In this document: positions 20,141 through 32,258 of the stretch, in pieces
Layout of the letters: every line of letters begins with the position of its first letter
How positions within the stretch are numbered: position 1 is the first letter of the stretch
Source: Theropithecus gelada
Taxonomy: Eukaryota; Chordata; Mammalia; Primates; Cercopithecidae
Direction of reading: 5' to 3'
DNA: 64,000 bases
Assembly (NCBI RefSeq): GCF_003255815.1
Contig: NC_037680.1
Location: 7,623,930 to 7,687,929, forward strand
Notes under the pieces: model-generated
Databases searched by the model: none
What the model saw: only the letters and a program-made list of their open reading frames with translations
Told to the model about the DNA's origin: nothing
Position numbers and translations under genes: made by a program

Positions 20141-22985
20141 TACTGATGGCTTCAGATCTAATGGAGCCCTGGGGCCTCTTCATTGTTCAGCTGTATCTCT
20201 CTCCTTCACTTCCAGTATCTGGGCTGAGGGAATCTTACCTTTCTTTGTTGCCTTCACCAGTATGGGATAATCCTTTATCCAATGTCCTTCTTCTTTGCAT
20301 TGATTCTTTCCCCAAGGAGGGGGCTTTCCTCTTACCTTCCATCATCCTTCTTTTAAGCCCTTTCCTACATTCCTATCAGCTCGGCTGTTGAGTGCTGCTG
20401 CCAGCAGGGTAACCTGTTATTTCATCTTTCCTTTTCTTTCACTTTGCCTTTATTGTTGTAAACCTTAGAAACAAGCTCCAACAAATGTGAGATTGACAGT
20501 TCAAGGATGTTGTCTACCTTCTGCAACTTCCTTTTACCATTCTCTGATTCTCAGAGGCCTTGATATTGACATCAGTTTATTTTCTATATGCCTAGCATAC
20601 TTATTCTAAAAACTGAGATGTGCTGTCCTGGGATTTCTGCTCAACCTCCTGAACTTTACTGAGGCTTTTCTATTGTAGGAATCCTTTCTTTAATCTTTCC
20701 ATAATACAATTTCTAAAATTCTCAAGCCAGTACAGCTCCCCACTGTTCACATCCCAGCTTGGTTCAACCATCGGAAGAGCATCAGAAGATTCAGGGCAGT
20801 TGTTTTCATCTTCAAGGTGAAGCCAATGGACTTGTCTTTTCAATAACCATATGATGTCCTACAGCCATGAGCAAAACATTCATTAATGCCCATCAGCTCA
20901 GGTAGGGTAATATGTCAAAAAGGTGGATGAAAACAACTTGGCCATGAATCTAGGGGTCATACCAATAAAAAAGTTTATTATTTTTTTCAATTAATTAAAT
21001 CCAGGTGGGGAATGGGCAGTGTGTCCACATCATCCCTACAGGCTGTCCATTCGAATTTAGCCCTCCAATTGAGAATTGGCAAAGTGGAAACTTCCCTGCC
21101 TGAGGAGTCCCAGTCCTCAGGCCAAATTGGATACCCTGTCAGGTACAGGATGGTGAGATTATATCCTTACTTCCTGACTTTCTTCCACCAGGGGAGTTTG
21201 TCCCATTCTGCACCCCATCCCCCATATCAAGGCTGGATCTACTGGAAAACGAGGTAGTGGTTCAGGTGCAAATGGAATTGGCATCAGCTGAGAGGGTGAT
21301 TTGGCCCCAGTGGTGGTTCATTGGCATGGCAGGAGGGTTCAAAGCATTGATCAAGACATTGTTCTCCTCATCTAGTTTTTGAGATCCTAATACTTTGGAC
21401 TTGACATTCTCAGCCCCTTGCACCATCAAATTGAACATTCTCTGTGTGGACTTATTCTGAAGCAGTAACATAAAAGCCTGCACATATGGAATTTCATCCT
21501 TGTCCTCTTATGAAACAGTTCTAAATCACGTAATAATAACAGTTAAGAGATCCATTAATGGTCCACATTTATCTCACCAACAACTTAAAAATTAGCCTAT
21601 TTATCCAAGATTTATTTAAGTCATGGGAACTTGGAAAGCAAGTTATTTAATTATGAATACTCCTTTAATAATGAACCTATGTGGTACCATATAGACACAA
21701 TATATAGGATAATATATGTACAAACACATATTCACACACATGCAAACAAGGATCCAATAGCTTTTACCTAAGAACTCTAGTCATGAGATAGCAGCACAGT
21801 ATCCCCAGTTTACAAAAATTTGCTAGATCCAAGTAATTTCAGATGGAATTAGAACCTGTTCACACAGCTAAACTTTATTTGCCCTTACAGATAATCAAAT
21901 GAAGGCTGTGAGACAAAAATTTGGGCAAAACCTTTTCCATGACAGGTTGATTTTAGAAACCTGTTTTACCCTTTTGTTCCCTTCAGTTTCAAATGAGTTT
22001 CAATCTTTACATTTTAGGGAGAACTGTATAAGAGAAACAGAATCTCCAAGTAGTCTTGAATTAGTAGTATCATAAAACAGTGAGTTTTATCTCAATACCA
22101 GTAGCCAGTAACAGCAGATTCGAAGCAGGCAGAAAAATAAAAGAGAGAAGCAGGGCGCTTTAGAAGACTCTACAGTTTAACACTATAGTTGCAAGTCGAC
22201 CATTTGAGTTTCGTATTTTCTTTTGCTATAATTTGCCTACCTATTTAATATGTGCACATGCATGGGCCATAATATGTAACCAGCTGGAGTTGTAGAAGAC
22301 CTGGCATGCCTTTGAACTTTTTCCATAGCTCAAACATGGAAGCCAAAGGAGTTCCTGTGATTAGTGAGTAAGTTACCCATCGCTCTTACCTGATGAAGAT
22401 GTCTTTTCCAGTACTGTTAGTGTGATCATCCCCATAAAACTTATGGACCAGTTGAGTCTTAGCTGAACCTAGGGAATATTGTGGCAAGACTGTGTTATAA
22501 AAGAAATTTTTTTTTTATGCTTCATTGGTTCCTAACTAAAAGCAATGCAGTTCTGGAGAATGTAATCCAAAGGGCTGCATTTGGGGGTCAAATTTGAGTT
22601 TCCCTTAGTTGCACACTTGCATACAAAATAAATACACACGTTTACCCAAAGAATAAAATAAAATTTCTGCAGGACAAAAGGGTGGAGTCCAACAGTTTCC
22701 TCAACTGTCCCAAATAAGGGTCCCTCTTTTCAACAACTAACAAAATGCAAATGGAGAGACAGAGAATCACAGCTGTGCATGTCAAAGCAACTCACCCAGC
22801 AAAGGCAAAACTGAAAGCGGACTGAAGTCTGGCATGTATCTCCACTCCGATTGTTGTCCTGAAGGTTGTTGGCATCAGCAAGAAGGGAAGTGATGAGAAG
22901 TGTTTCCCGGGCAAAACTCCAGAACAGCAGCAGGGACGCCCTGTGCGCTCAGATCCTGCTGGGGCTGCTCACCTATGAGCACAAT
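20141..22985 (-). pseudogene. gag remnant and leader of the ERV
   Basis: A nucleocapsid zinc-knuckle remnant is at about 20265-20310 on the minus strand (NQCKEEGHWIKDYP): one Cys, His, and Tyr in place of the last Cys. Capsid-like and matrix-like sequence (about 20430-22000) has no long open frame; the best piece is 21262-21483. From about 22000 to 22985 I see leader-like sequence without a start codon that I can defend. The whole region is degraded. Confidence 0.6.
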
Positions 22986-23003
22986 ATCCTACCATGGTCA
23001 CCA
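22986..23003 (-). other. Putative ERV primer-binding site
   Basis: Four bases after the 5' LTR end (CAACA), the minus strand reads TGGTGACCATGGTAGGAT. The TGG start and spacing fit a tRNA primer site. The sequence does not match a tRNA that I can name with confidence, so substitutions have probably hidden its type. Confidence 0.45.
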
Positions 23004-23007
23004 GAAT

Positions 23008-23467
23008 TGTTGAAGAACCCAAAATACAGGCTTGTGTATCAAACACATGGCTAATACTAAACACTGACACACCAATGCTTGAAGAAGATAAAGGTTTATT
23101 CAATTTGGCCAAAGCAGGAGGGCAAGATCCCTCAAATCCATCTTAACGAAAAGCAGCAGCAGCAAGTTTTTATGTAGCTAGCCAGTGAAAAGGGGCGTTT
23201 TAGGGATCCCTGGGGGGAAACATCTGTCCTTTTCCGACTCAGATAACACCTTGAGCAACCAGACTTGTGGGCGTCAGTAGCTGGCTGCATGTTCTTAAAG
23301 GCATTCATTCCTTCTGCAAAAATATTATGTGACTCTTAAGTTATCTCCTCCTGCTTAACCAAAAGACACTACTAACAAGAGATGTTGGCCTTTGTGCAAG
23401 CAAGCAAGAGCCTAATCAAAATTTTCATTATTTCAGTCACTAAAAATGTTGGGGTACCGAAGTCTCA
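23008..23467 (-). repeat. 5' LTR of the class I ERV
   Basis: Partner of 15643-16158. The poly(A) signal AATAAA is on the minus strand at 23095-23100. U3 lies at the right end, where the 'gaagtctca' block is repeated (23460-23476), blurring the outer boundary. Confidence 0.85.
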
Positions 23468-23689
23468 GAAGTCTCAGTTACAGTAACAGTTCAGTAAAAT
23501 AGAGTGGCCCTTATTGCTCACTCAAATCTTTGGGCACAAGTGCTTCATTCCAGGGTAGGCCTGGATAAACAAATTTTTTCCTGGCTCTTTTTTAAAACAA
23601 AAAACTTAGAATGTGAACTGTAGCTTTACAACAAGTCCAATTCATTTATTTACAGTAATATCCTATGTTTCCCATACTCATCAAAATCT

Positions 23690-24560
23690 ACAGAATTACA
23701 TTCTGACTGCATAGTATTTCCTTGAGTTAAAACACCATATTTGATTTACTTCTTTTCAGCATTGTACACCTAGATTGATTTCAATTTTTTTTATAAAATA
23801 CTATTTTAATGTTTACTTATATAAAAATATCAGCAGTTGGCCTGGCAGGGCAGTCGCTCACGCCTGTAATCCCAGCACTTTGGGAGGCCAAGGTGGGTGG
23901 ATCACCTGAGGTCAGGAGTTCGAGACCAGCCTGACCAGCATGGTGAAACCCCGTCTCTACTAAAAATACAAAAATTAGCCAGGCGTGGAGGTGTATGCCT
24001 GTAATCCCAGCTACTAGGGAGGCTAAGGCAGGAGAATCATTTGAACCCAGGAGTGAGAGGATGTAGAGAGCTGAGGTGGCACCATTGTACTCCAGCTTGG
24101 ACAACAAGAGCAAAACTCCATCCCCCAAAAAAGTCAGTATTTGGAATAATTTTTACATAAATTTGTGAGTCAAGACAAATGGATATTTTTAGACTTACAT
24201 ATTACCAAGATGTCTTTCCAAAAGGAACACAAAAATCATCTTTATAAACAATGCATGAAAATACATTTTCACTTTTTAAAATACTGGGCATTTATCAATA
24301 TTATTAATCTTTGTGAACCTTATAAAATAGGTTTTTGTTATTTTTGTTTTCCATATATTTGAATAATTATGTATTTGGATCAATATTAAGTATTTGACTA
24401 ACTTTAGTTCTGCACATCAATTGACAGTCTATATTCTCCTTGGCAAACTATTTTTGCTCAGGTTATTCATATTTTAAATTTTGTTTTATTTAGTTGGAAG
24501 AGTTCTTCGCATAGTACAGATATTAATCCTCTGTCTCATATAGAATTTTGATGCACTTTT
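23690..24560 (-). mobile_element. Old L1ME-like fragment (antisense), split by an Alu
   Basis: Decayed antisense L1 3' sequence on both sides of the Alu, with phrases such as 'tgcatagtatttccttgag', 'gatgtctttccaaaagg', 'aatattattaatctttg' and 'gatattaatcctctgtctc' in the order of a reversed L1 ORF2 end. No open frame. Confidence 0.6.
23839..24132 (+). mobile_element. Full-length AluS-like element
   Basis: From 'ggcctggcagggcagtcgc' to a short A tail. Flanks 'tcagcagttgg' (left) and 'tcagtatttgg' (right) look like an imperfect target duplication. Confidence 0.93.
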
Positions 24561-24631
24561 ACAAAGGGCTTTCTACAGAATATATCGAATTAATTGTCAA
24601 ACATCTGTTTAAACAATTACTACCATAGTTA

Positions 24632-24862
24632 AGAATGAAGTCTTTAGAGTCAGAGATTTTGGGATTCAAATCTTGGCTCTAGTATTTACTAGTAATATGA
24701 CACTGAGAAACTTGCTTAATCTGGCTTTATTTGTTAAAAGAAAATAATGTTTTCTAAATCACTGTTGTTTTCACAATTAAAATGAAGTAATATAGGTAGA
24801 GTGTTTAGTTTACAATGTCTGGCACACTATAAATACTGAGTAAATATTAGCTGTTGCAATTC
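24632..24862 (+). mobile_element. MIR element, plus strand
   Basis: Old tRNA-derived SINE: 'gagtcagagattttgggattcaaatcttggctctag...tttacta' is the 5' third, the core region follows, and 'tgtctggcacactataaatactgagtaaatatta' is the 3' tail. Confidence 0.8.
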
Positions 24863-25316
24863 TAAGTAAATCACTCAGAAGTATTTAAATACACATTACA
24901 ATTGATCCACGTGAGCCCAGTCAACTTTCTCCTTGCCAGCTTCTGCCTTCTTTTCATTGAGTATCAGCTGTGAGAGTATAATGTTGACAGTGATTCTCCC
25001 TCCAAGGACTCTCTACACAGCAGAATTTGGTGATCCCTTTTCTCTGTGTGGTACTAAACACAGATTCTATACTATATAGTTAGTAGACATTATCCAGGAT
25101 ATATTTTTCAGATACAGACGTAAATTAATCAGGAACTCTGATAGTAGAAAACTTACGGTCTAATGTTCTACCTTTTTATTTTGTTTTTGCAATATTTTAT
25201 TAAGAGTTTGTCTTGGTTCTGAATTTTGGTAATTGTTCAGTACATTTTTGGGGTGAGTCTTCCTGCAAATTACAGTTACTAATTGAAGAAAATAGTAAAA
25301 ACAGCTACAACAATAA
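24863..25316. other. Intergenic, nothing recognised
   Basis: No frame and no assignable repeat between the MIR and the MST LTR. Confidence 0.5.
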
Positions 25317-25738
25317 TGATATGGTTTGAATGTGTGTCCCCTCCAAATCTTATGTTGAAATGTGATCCCCAGCGCTCAAAGTAGAGGAGCCTGGCAGGAG
25401 GTGTTTGGATGAAGGAAGTGAATCCCTCATGAATGGTTTGGTGCCCTGTCTGAGAAAATGAGCGAGTTCTCACTCTATTAATTCATGCTAGAGCTGTGTT
25501 TTCAAAAGAGCCTGGCACCTCCTCCTCCCTGTTTTGTTCCTTCTCTTGCCATGTGACTCTCGTGCTCCCCCTTCACCTCCCACCATGATTGTAAGCCTCC
25601 TGAGGCCTCACCAGGAGTAAATGCTAGTGCCGTGCATCTCATAGAGCCTGCGGAACCATGAGCCAAAATAATTACCTTTTCTTTATAAATTTCCAAGCCT
25701 CAGATATTCCTTTATAGAAACACAAATGGACTAACACA
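25317..25738 (+). mobile_element. Solo MaLR LTR (MST type), plus strand
   Basis: Begins TGATATGGTTTGAATGTGTG, continues through the family's middle 'tgccatgtgactctcgtgct...ccaccatgattgtaag' block and ends 'atggactaacaca'. There is no internal sequence on either side, so it is a solo LTR. AATAA occurs on both sides but not exactly at the ends. Confidence 0.88.
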
Positions 25739-25863
25739 TATAATAATGCCAGTTTGACAACCTTGGAAAGAGTACAAACACATAGAAATTGGAGGAAATT
25801 TTACTCTTGAAAGATTGTGATTCAGCTAGATAACTATCATGAGTTTGTTGCTGCTTTGCTTGT

Positions 25864-25925
25864 GGTCACTACCCAACGCCTCATAGCTCCAGTTGGTCAC
25901 TACCCAATGCCTCATAGCTCCAGCT
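25864..25925. repeat. 31-bp tandem duplication
   Basis: Two head-to-tail copies of 31 bases starting 'ggtcactacccaa' and ending 'catagctccag'. They differ at two positions: CG to TG in the middle, and the penultimate base. Confidence 0.92.
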
Positions 25926-26253
25926 GAAAATAATTGCAGCCTAACTGACTAGAAAAAGAGAGGAGCGAGTTCATGGCTGGCAGAGAAGATGAAAAGGTAT
26001 AGGTTGTATTCAAGAAGCAAGAGAGCCATGGAAAGAAGATGGACCCCAAATCTGGATGTAATCCTAGATGACTCCTAAACAAACACATGCATGGGGGTCT
26101 CTCCCAGCAACTCAGTGAAAAAGAAGGAAGAAACCAGCAAAGAAGTCACCATTTAAAGAAAGGAGCATACTGGGTGAGATTTGTGAGTTTGGTCTATTTT
26201 CATCGTGTGATTCTTTAACCTGTGAACAAGTCAGACAATAGAAAACACATTAT

Positions 26254-26595
26254 GTCCGGGTGCAGTGGCTCACGCCTGTAATCCCAGCACTTTGGGAGGC
26301 TGAGGCGGGCGGATCACCTGAGGTCAGGAGTTCAAGACCAGCCTGGCCAACATGGTGAAACCCCGCCCCTACTAAAAATACAAAAATTAGCGGGACGTGA
26401 TGGCGCTCACCTGTAATCCCAGCTACTCGGGAGGCTGAGGCAGGAGAATTGCTTGAACCTGGGAGGCGGAGGTTGCAGTGAACCGAGATCACACCACGGC
26501 ACTCCAGCCTGGGTGACAGAGTGAGACTCTTTCTCAAAAAAAAAAAAAAAAAAAAAAAAAGAAAAGAAAAAAAGAAAAAAAAAAGAAAAGAAAAA
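26254..26595 (+). mobile_element. AluS element with clear target-site duplication
   Basis: Full-length Alu with a long tail that became (AAAAG)n. GAAAACACATTA at 26241-26252 recurs as GAAAACACGTTA at 26596-26607, one difference in 12, marking the insertion site. Confidence 0.96.
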
Positions 26596-26607
26596 GAAAA
26601 CACGTTA

Positions 26608-27737
26608 ACATTACTGGGTTGCGATGTCAAAGAATAGAGCTTGGAGCTGCCAGAGTAGCTGGAAAGGTAGAGGGAAGTGCTTGAAAACAATGAAACTACA
26701 GAAAGAATGAGTTTCCAAGGGTGAATATCAACTTCTCAAATCTTTAGCTAACTACTAAACTACGCGTGTTCAGGGGAGATGAGGGGATAGGAGAGGTGAG
26801 GGGAGCAGGCGAGAAAAAAATACAGTAGCTGGAAACCAAAAGAACTGAGCAAGATTATTAGCTGCTGAACAAGGCAGAAAAGAACAAATTTGCTGTGTGA
26901 ATGTAGGATATAGGCTAGTTAAAATACTGCTAGAAGGAAAAAATCCTCATAAGAACACAACTGAATGCAGAATAACTAGCCTCTATCATTTATTATCCAC
27001 AATGCACCATTTTCAACCAAAATTATATTACATGTTCAAAAATTACAGAAAAGTTTGTATCCTGGTGGTGTAGGGAAGGATTGATAGAATGTAATGAGAA
27101 AGCTTTTAGAGAGTGGGAGAATTGTTTAATAACTTGATTGTGGTGGTGGTTACATGGATGTAAAATTGGTCAAAATTTGTCCAAATGTGTGTATAAAATG
27201 GGTGCATTTTAATGTAGAGACTATAATTAGTAAAAATGAGAAAAGGTACATTTAAAAAAAAAAAGTTTTCCCCCAGTTCCAAAGACAAGCAAACAGGAAC
27301 TATAGAAGAAGTAAAAGAGTAAAGAAGTGGTTGAACTTTGTTGTAATTCATTAACATAGAGTGTCTTTTGTTTTTGTTTGTTATCCTGACGTCTTTTGTT
27401 TGTTCTTCTTTGTTACCCTCTGATTCTCTGACACTTGGAAACAATAATAACAACAACAACAACAACAAAACGATGTTTTTTTAATGCTTCACTTTTTCCA
27501 TTCTCCTTTTGGGAATATTTTCCTCTATTAAACTATGGCTTCTTTGATGATTTTATTTATAATTGCTTTCTAAATATTGTTGAATAATGCCTGGGCATAG
27601 TAAGAGCTTGATAACTGTATGCTGTTGTTTGCTTGTTTGTTTGTGTGAAAGAATTATGAATGAAAAACTATAAAGAACAATTTGTCTCCTTTGGAATGTG
27701 CCGTCCCCAAATTCTTCTTGTCATCATTTAGGTCTTT
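26608..27737. other. Intergenic, nothing recognised
   Basis: No credible gene. The 120-codon minus frame at 27106-27468 is low-complexity, its leucine run encoded by the CAA repeat. A short (CAA)n lies at 27444-27469. Confidence 0.5.
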
Positions 27738-30060
27738 CAATTTTTTTAATGAACATATAATAATTGTACATATTTATAAGGTACATAGTGATGTTGTGAT
27801 ACATGCAATGTATAGTGATCAGAGCCGAGTGAATAGCATATCCATCATTTCAAAGCTGTATTATTTCTTTGTTTTAGGAACATTCGATATCACCTTTCTA
27901 GCCATTTCAAACCATATATTGTTAACTACAGTCATCCTATAATGTTATAGAACACTATAATTTATTTTTTCTTTCTAGCTGTAACTTTGAATCCTTTAAC
28001 AAATTTCTCTGTATCCCTCCCTCTTCCTCCTGCCTTTCCAAGCCTCTAGTGTCTTCTGTTACAATTTTTCCTTTTATGAGATCAACTTTTTAAAGATTCC
28101 ACATATGAATGAGAACATACAGTGTTTAACTTTCTGTTCCTGGCTTATTTCACTAAACCTTATGTCCTCCAGTTCCATCTATGTTGAGGCAACATAGCCT
28201 CAAATGATAGAATGTCATTCTTTTTGATGGATGAATAGTAATCTATGTTGAAGACATTGGTCGATTCTATATCTTGGCTATTGTGAATCGTGCTTCAATA
28301 AACATGGGGTGCAGATGTTTCTTTGATACACCAATTCATTGTTCTTTGGATAAATAACCAGTAGTGGGATGGCTGCATCACAAGGTAATTCTACTTGTAG
28401 TTTTTTGAGGAACCTCTGTAGTGGCTATACTTGTTTTCATTCTCACCAACAGCGTATGAGTTCCCTTTTCCCAACATCCTCACCAGCATTTTTTATTTTT
28501 TGCCTTTAGTAATAGCCATCCTAATTGGTAAAATGATACCTCATTGTGATTTTTATATGCATCTCCTTAATGATTAGTGATGTTGAACATTATTTCATAT
28601 ATTTATTGGTCATTTGTATGTTTTCTTCTAATACAAGTCTGATCAGATAATTTGTCCATTTTGTAATTGGATTATTTGATTTTTGATGTTTCGATGTTTG
28701 AGTTCCTTGACATATATATGACCCCTGCTAGATGAATAGTTTGCAAATATTTTCTCTTATTCATTAGATTGTCTTTTCACTCCATTGATTTTTTCCTTTG
28801 CTGTGCAGCAGCTTTTCAGGTTGATATAATTTCATTTATTTACTTTTGCTTTTGTTGCCTGTGTTTTTAAGGTCCCATTCATAAAATTATTTCCCAGATC
28901 AATGTCCCGAAGAATTTTCCCTAAGTTTTCATCTAATAGTTTCATAGCTTCGAGTCTTACATTTAGGCCTTTGAACCATGCTGAGTTGATTTTTATTTTA
29001 TTTTATTATTTATTTTTTGAGACAGAATCTAGCTCTGTCTCCCAGGCTGGAGTGCAGTGGCATGATCTCAACTCACTGCAACCTCCACCCCCTGGGTTCA
29101 AGTGATTCTCATGCCTCAGCCTCCCAAGTAGCTGAGATCACAGACATGCATCACCACATCCAGGTAATTTTTTTTTTGTATTTTTAGTAGAGGCTGGGTT
29201 TCACTATGTTGACCAAATTGGTCTTGAATTCCTGGCCTCAAGTGATCCACCTGCCTCAACCTCCCAAAGTGCTGAAACTAAAGGGGTGAGCAACCATACT
29301 GAGCCTGGGTTGATTTTTTTTTTTTTAATCAGGTGAGAGGAGGGAAATCTAGTCCATAATTCTGCATATGGATATCCAGTTTTTCTAGCACCATTTATTG
29401 AAGAGATTTTCTTTTCCTTATTTTATGTTTTTTGACACCTTTGTCAAAAATCTATTGGCTATAGATATATGGATTTTCTGCGTTCTTCATTCTGTTCCAT
29501 TGGTCTTTGTTTCTGTTTTTATGTGAGTACAGTGCTATTCTGGTTACTACAGTTTTGTAGTATATTTTGAAGTCTGGTAGTGTGATGTGACCAGCTTTGT
29601 TCTATTTGCTCAAGATTGCTTTGGCTGTTTGAGGTCTTTTGTAATTCCACACAAATTTTAAAATTGTTTTTCCAATTATGAGAGGAATGTCATTTGTATG
29701 TTGATAGGAATTGCATTATATCAGTAGATTGTTTGGGGTAATATGGTCATTTTCACAATAGTAATTCTTTCGATTCGTGAGCATGGGATGTTTTTACATT
29801 TGTTTGTATTTTCAACTTTTTGTTGGTGTTTTGCAGTTTTTCTTGTAGAAGACTTTCAACTTCCTGGTTAAATTTATTTGTAGGGTTTTTTAATATTTAT
29901 TTATTTTTTCTCTTGTAGCTATTGTAAATGAGATTGCCTTCTTGATTTCTTTTTCAGTTACCTTGTTGTTTGTGTATAAGAAGCGCTACTGATTTTGTTT
30001 GTTGATTTTGTATTCTGCAACTTTACTGAATTTGCAGTTATTAATCTGAATTTCTCTCTT
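27738..30060 (-). mobile_element. L1MA/L1MB-like fragment (antisense), split by an Alu
   Basis: The 3'UTR starts near 27738 with 'aatgaacatataataattgtac', then the ORF2 C-terminus and RT are read backwards as far as about 30060. Recognisable blocks are 'gctattgtgaatcgtgcttc', 'tggataaataaccagtagtg', 'ccatttattgaagagattttc' and 'attctgcaactttactgaatttg'. All frames are closed. The Alu at 28996-29307 interrupts it. Confidence 0.85.
28996..29307 (-). mobile_element. Alu (older S/J-like) inside L1, minus strand
   Basis: T-rich tail with ATTTT units at the left; full body to 'accatactgagcc'. L1 sequence 'gagttgattttt' on the left recurs as 'gggttgattttt' on the right, the likely target duplication. 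Confidence 0.92.
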
Positions 30061-30084
30061 TCATGTCAGACTTTGTTTATAGAT

Positions 30085-30215
30085 TGTTCCATTTATTCAA
30101 CTATATATACTATAAAGGCACAGCTTTTTATTTAGTCATGGTTGTGTTCTTAATACCTAGTGTAGTACATGGCCTATAGTAGGTGCTTAATTTCTTGACT
30201 GACTAACAAAAGACT
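30085..30215 (+). mobile_element. L2 3'-end fragment
   Basis: 'acctagtgtagtacatggcc' followed by 'atagtaggtgcttaatttc' resembles the terminal block of LINE-2 (or a related SINE tail). It is short and diverged. Confidence 0.5.
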
Positions 30216-31042
30216 GACAAAGAGATCCATCTGGATTATTTCCTAGCCCTCTTTTTCCTTCACATAATCAGTTTGGGGTGCAGGATTCGGTCCAGCTTGG
30301 CACAGTGAGTAATTTTCTTCTTACAATTCTCTTAACCTCATACATATTTTCCTTTAGTAAGGTTGAAAGAGAACTGGCTTTCTGCCACTCAACAGAGAGT
30401 GATGAAACACAGCTGGGTTTAGTGCCACTCAGTCATACATTGTACTTAATTTTACTCCATGGAGTCTCTGTAATCCGCATGAGTGTGCCATTTGTAAATT
30501 TTGGAAGCAAGAGAAGTGTATGTAACACCTGATTTTTCTGTTGTTTCTTTTGTTTTTATAGTACAAGTTCCTTTAGGGAAACTAATCCACTCATTACAAG
30601 TCCCAATGATTTTCCCCAGATAAACGGAAAACAGTTCTCTCTCTCCCAATAATTGTTCCAAATTTCAAGTTAACATTTTTGCAAAATGAATTCAATTGCT
30701 TTTAGTGATGTGTTATTAACATAATGTGATTTTTCTGGATGTTTTCGAATATCTTCATGACTTTAAATCAGGGTAGTTTATCTCTGCTTGTTCTCAATAG
30801 GTCATAAGCACTCTTCTCATACAGCATAGGTTGTATGGAAATCCTATATCATCTATAAACAGTTTTAGTTATTTTTAATTTACAGTGATGTCTGTTCTTT
30901 AGTGTGACAGCTTTTACTTTCTGTATCATAAACTTTCATATTTGATTTCATCCTTCTTATACTGGTCTGTAGCCTTTGTCACTGTTAATTGTGAAGTAAG
31001 AGTTAAGGATAATTCAGTTTATTTTTCTTGAACCCTTCATAG
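30216..31042. other. Intergenic, nothing recognised
   Basis: No frame above 84 codons and no repeat that I can name. Confidence 0.5.
31039..31042. repeat. 4-bp target duplication, left of LTR17
   Basis: ATAG directly before the LTR; repeated at 31732-31735. Four bases is the normal gammaretroviral duplication length. Confidence 0.8.
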
Positions 31043-31731
31043 TGAGAGACAGGACTAGCTGTATTTCCTAGTAAAACTAAGATTTCCTAAGCCTAGCTGA
31101 GGAAGGTGACCACACTCACCTTTAAATACGGGGCTTGTAACTCAGCTCATACCCAACCAATCAGGTAGTATAAAGGGAGCTCACTAAAATACCAATCAGA
31201 CTAAAAGCAAGAGGTAAAGAAATAGTCAATCATCTATCGCCTGAGGGCACAGGGGGAGGGACAATGATTGGGATATAAACCCCCTGCAATCTAGCCTTCA
31301 GCAGCAACCCCCTTTGGGTCCCCTCCCATTGTATGGGAGCTCTGTTTTCACTCTATTAAATCTTGCAACTGCCCACTCTTCTGGTCCTTGTTTGTTCTGG
31401 CTCAGTTGAGCTTTCGCTTGCTGTCCACAACTGCTGAACAACGCCTTGGCAGATCCACCGCTGACTTCCACCACTCCGGATCCAGCAGGGTGTCCCCTGC
31501 TGCTTCTGATCCAGCGAGGCACCCATTGCTGCTCCGGATCAGGCTAGGGGCTTGCCATTGTCCCTGTACGGCTAAGTGCCCGGGTTCATTCTAATTGAGC
31601 TGAGGATTAGTCACTGGGTTCCACGGTTCTCTTCCATGACCCACGCTTCTAATAGAGCTATAACACTCGCGGCATGGTCCAAAGTTCCATTCCATCTCGG
31701 GAGCTCTGAGAACAAAGACCCTCTGGTAATA
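31043..31731 (+). mobile_element. Solo LTR17 (HERV-W LTR), plus strand
   Basis: Begins TGAGAGACAGGACTAGCTG and ends 'gaccctctggtaata'. Visible signals: CCAAT box (31157-31164), TATAAA (31274-31279), ATTAAA poly(A) signal (31355-31360) and the U5 with 'gctaagtgcccgggttc'. About 690 bp against a family length near 780: the missing part lies near 31700, where 'tccattcc' passes straight to 'atctcgggagctctg'. No internal HERV-W sequence adjoins, so the provirus was reduced by LTR-LTR recombination. It is flanked by ATAG on both sides. Confidence 0.92.
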
Positions 31732-31735
31732 ATAG
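31732..31735. repeat. 4-bp target duplication, right of LTR17
   Basis: ATAG directly after the LTR end, matching 31039-31042. Confidence 0.8.
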
Positions 31736-32226
31736 TATCTAGCAGAGTCCTGGATGCATGCTCATTGATTAACTTATGAGGAGATGTAACTTTCATTCTG
31801 TTGCTGTGGTGAGGAAAAAATTTTCAGAGTCAGCGGCGTGAAATTTTAGTTTTTAATATATGTTTGGCTGGCCGAAATGTCATTACAAGTTTGAAAATCT
31901 CTGCTGAATATATGTGTGTCACAACATATATTTTTGCCTTGTGATTGGAGAAGGCTGAATATAATGGAAACTGCATGTTAATAACTCCAGGATCTCACTT
32001 CACTCAGAGTGGGTGCTTCCTTCGCCAAGTTGCAGGTCATTTCACAGACCTGGGAGTGAGGCTCATGTGTGTGCAAAGGGTTTCTCAAGACAATGATTTT
32101 TAGGATTAGTTTAACTTATTGCCATAAGTAGGTGATTAATTCATAAGTGTTTAAAGAAATGCTCACTTTTTTACCAGGCTCTGTGCAAATACTTATGTAG
32201 GAGTGTCCCTCATAAAATATCACCTG
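31736..32226. other. Intergenic, nothing recognised
   Basis: No gene or repeat that I can assign. Confidence 0.5.
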
Positions 32227-32227
32227 A

Positions 32228-32258
<31 letters not shown>

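Larger units (their letters stand above)
15643..23467 (-). mobile_element. Decayed class I endogenous retrovirus (gammaretrovirus-like), minus strand
   Basis: Two direct repeats of ~516 and ~460 bp (15643-16158 and 23008-23467) bound a 6.8-kb interior. On the minus strand the interior runs, right to left, through leader, gag with a degenerate zinc knuckle, protease, RNase H, integrase and env. The protease-to-integrase order and the coiled TM domain with a CC pair are gammaretroviral. All genes are interrupted and the reverse transcriptase domain is missing. The two LTRs differ by substitutions and indels at what looks like 20% or more, so the insertion is old. Two Alu units interrupt env. 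I cannot name the family; a MER4/PRIMA/PABL-type relative is possible but unproven. No clear target duplication was found. Confidence 0.88.

Noticed and set aside
21623..21660. ATG-GGA start resembling a myristoylated gag beginning
   Set aside because: It is on the plus strand, opposite to the provirus, and closes quickly.
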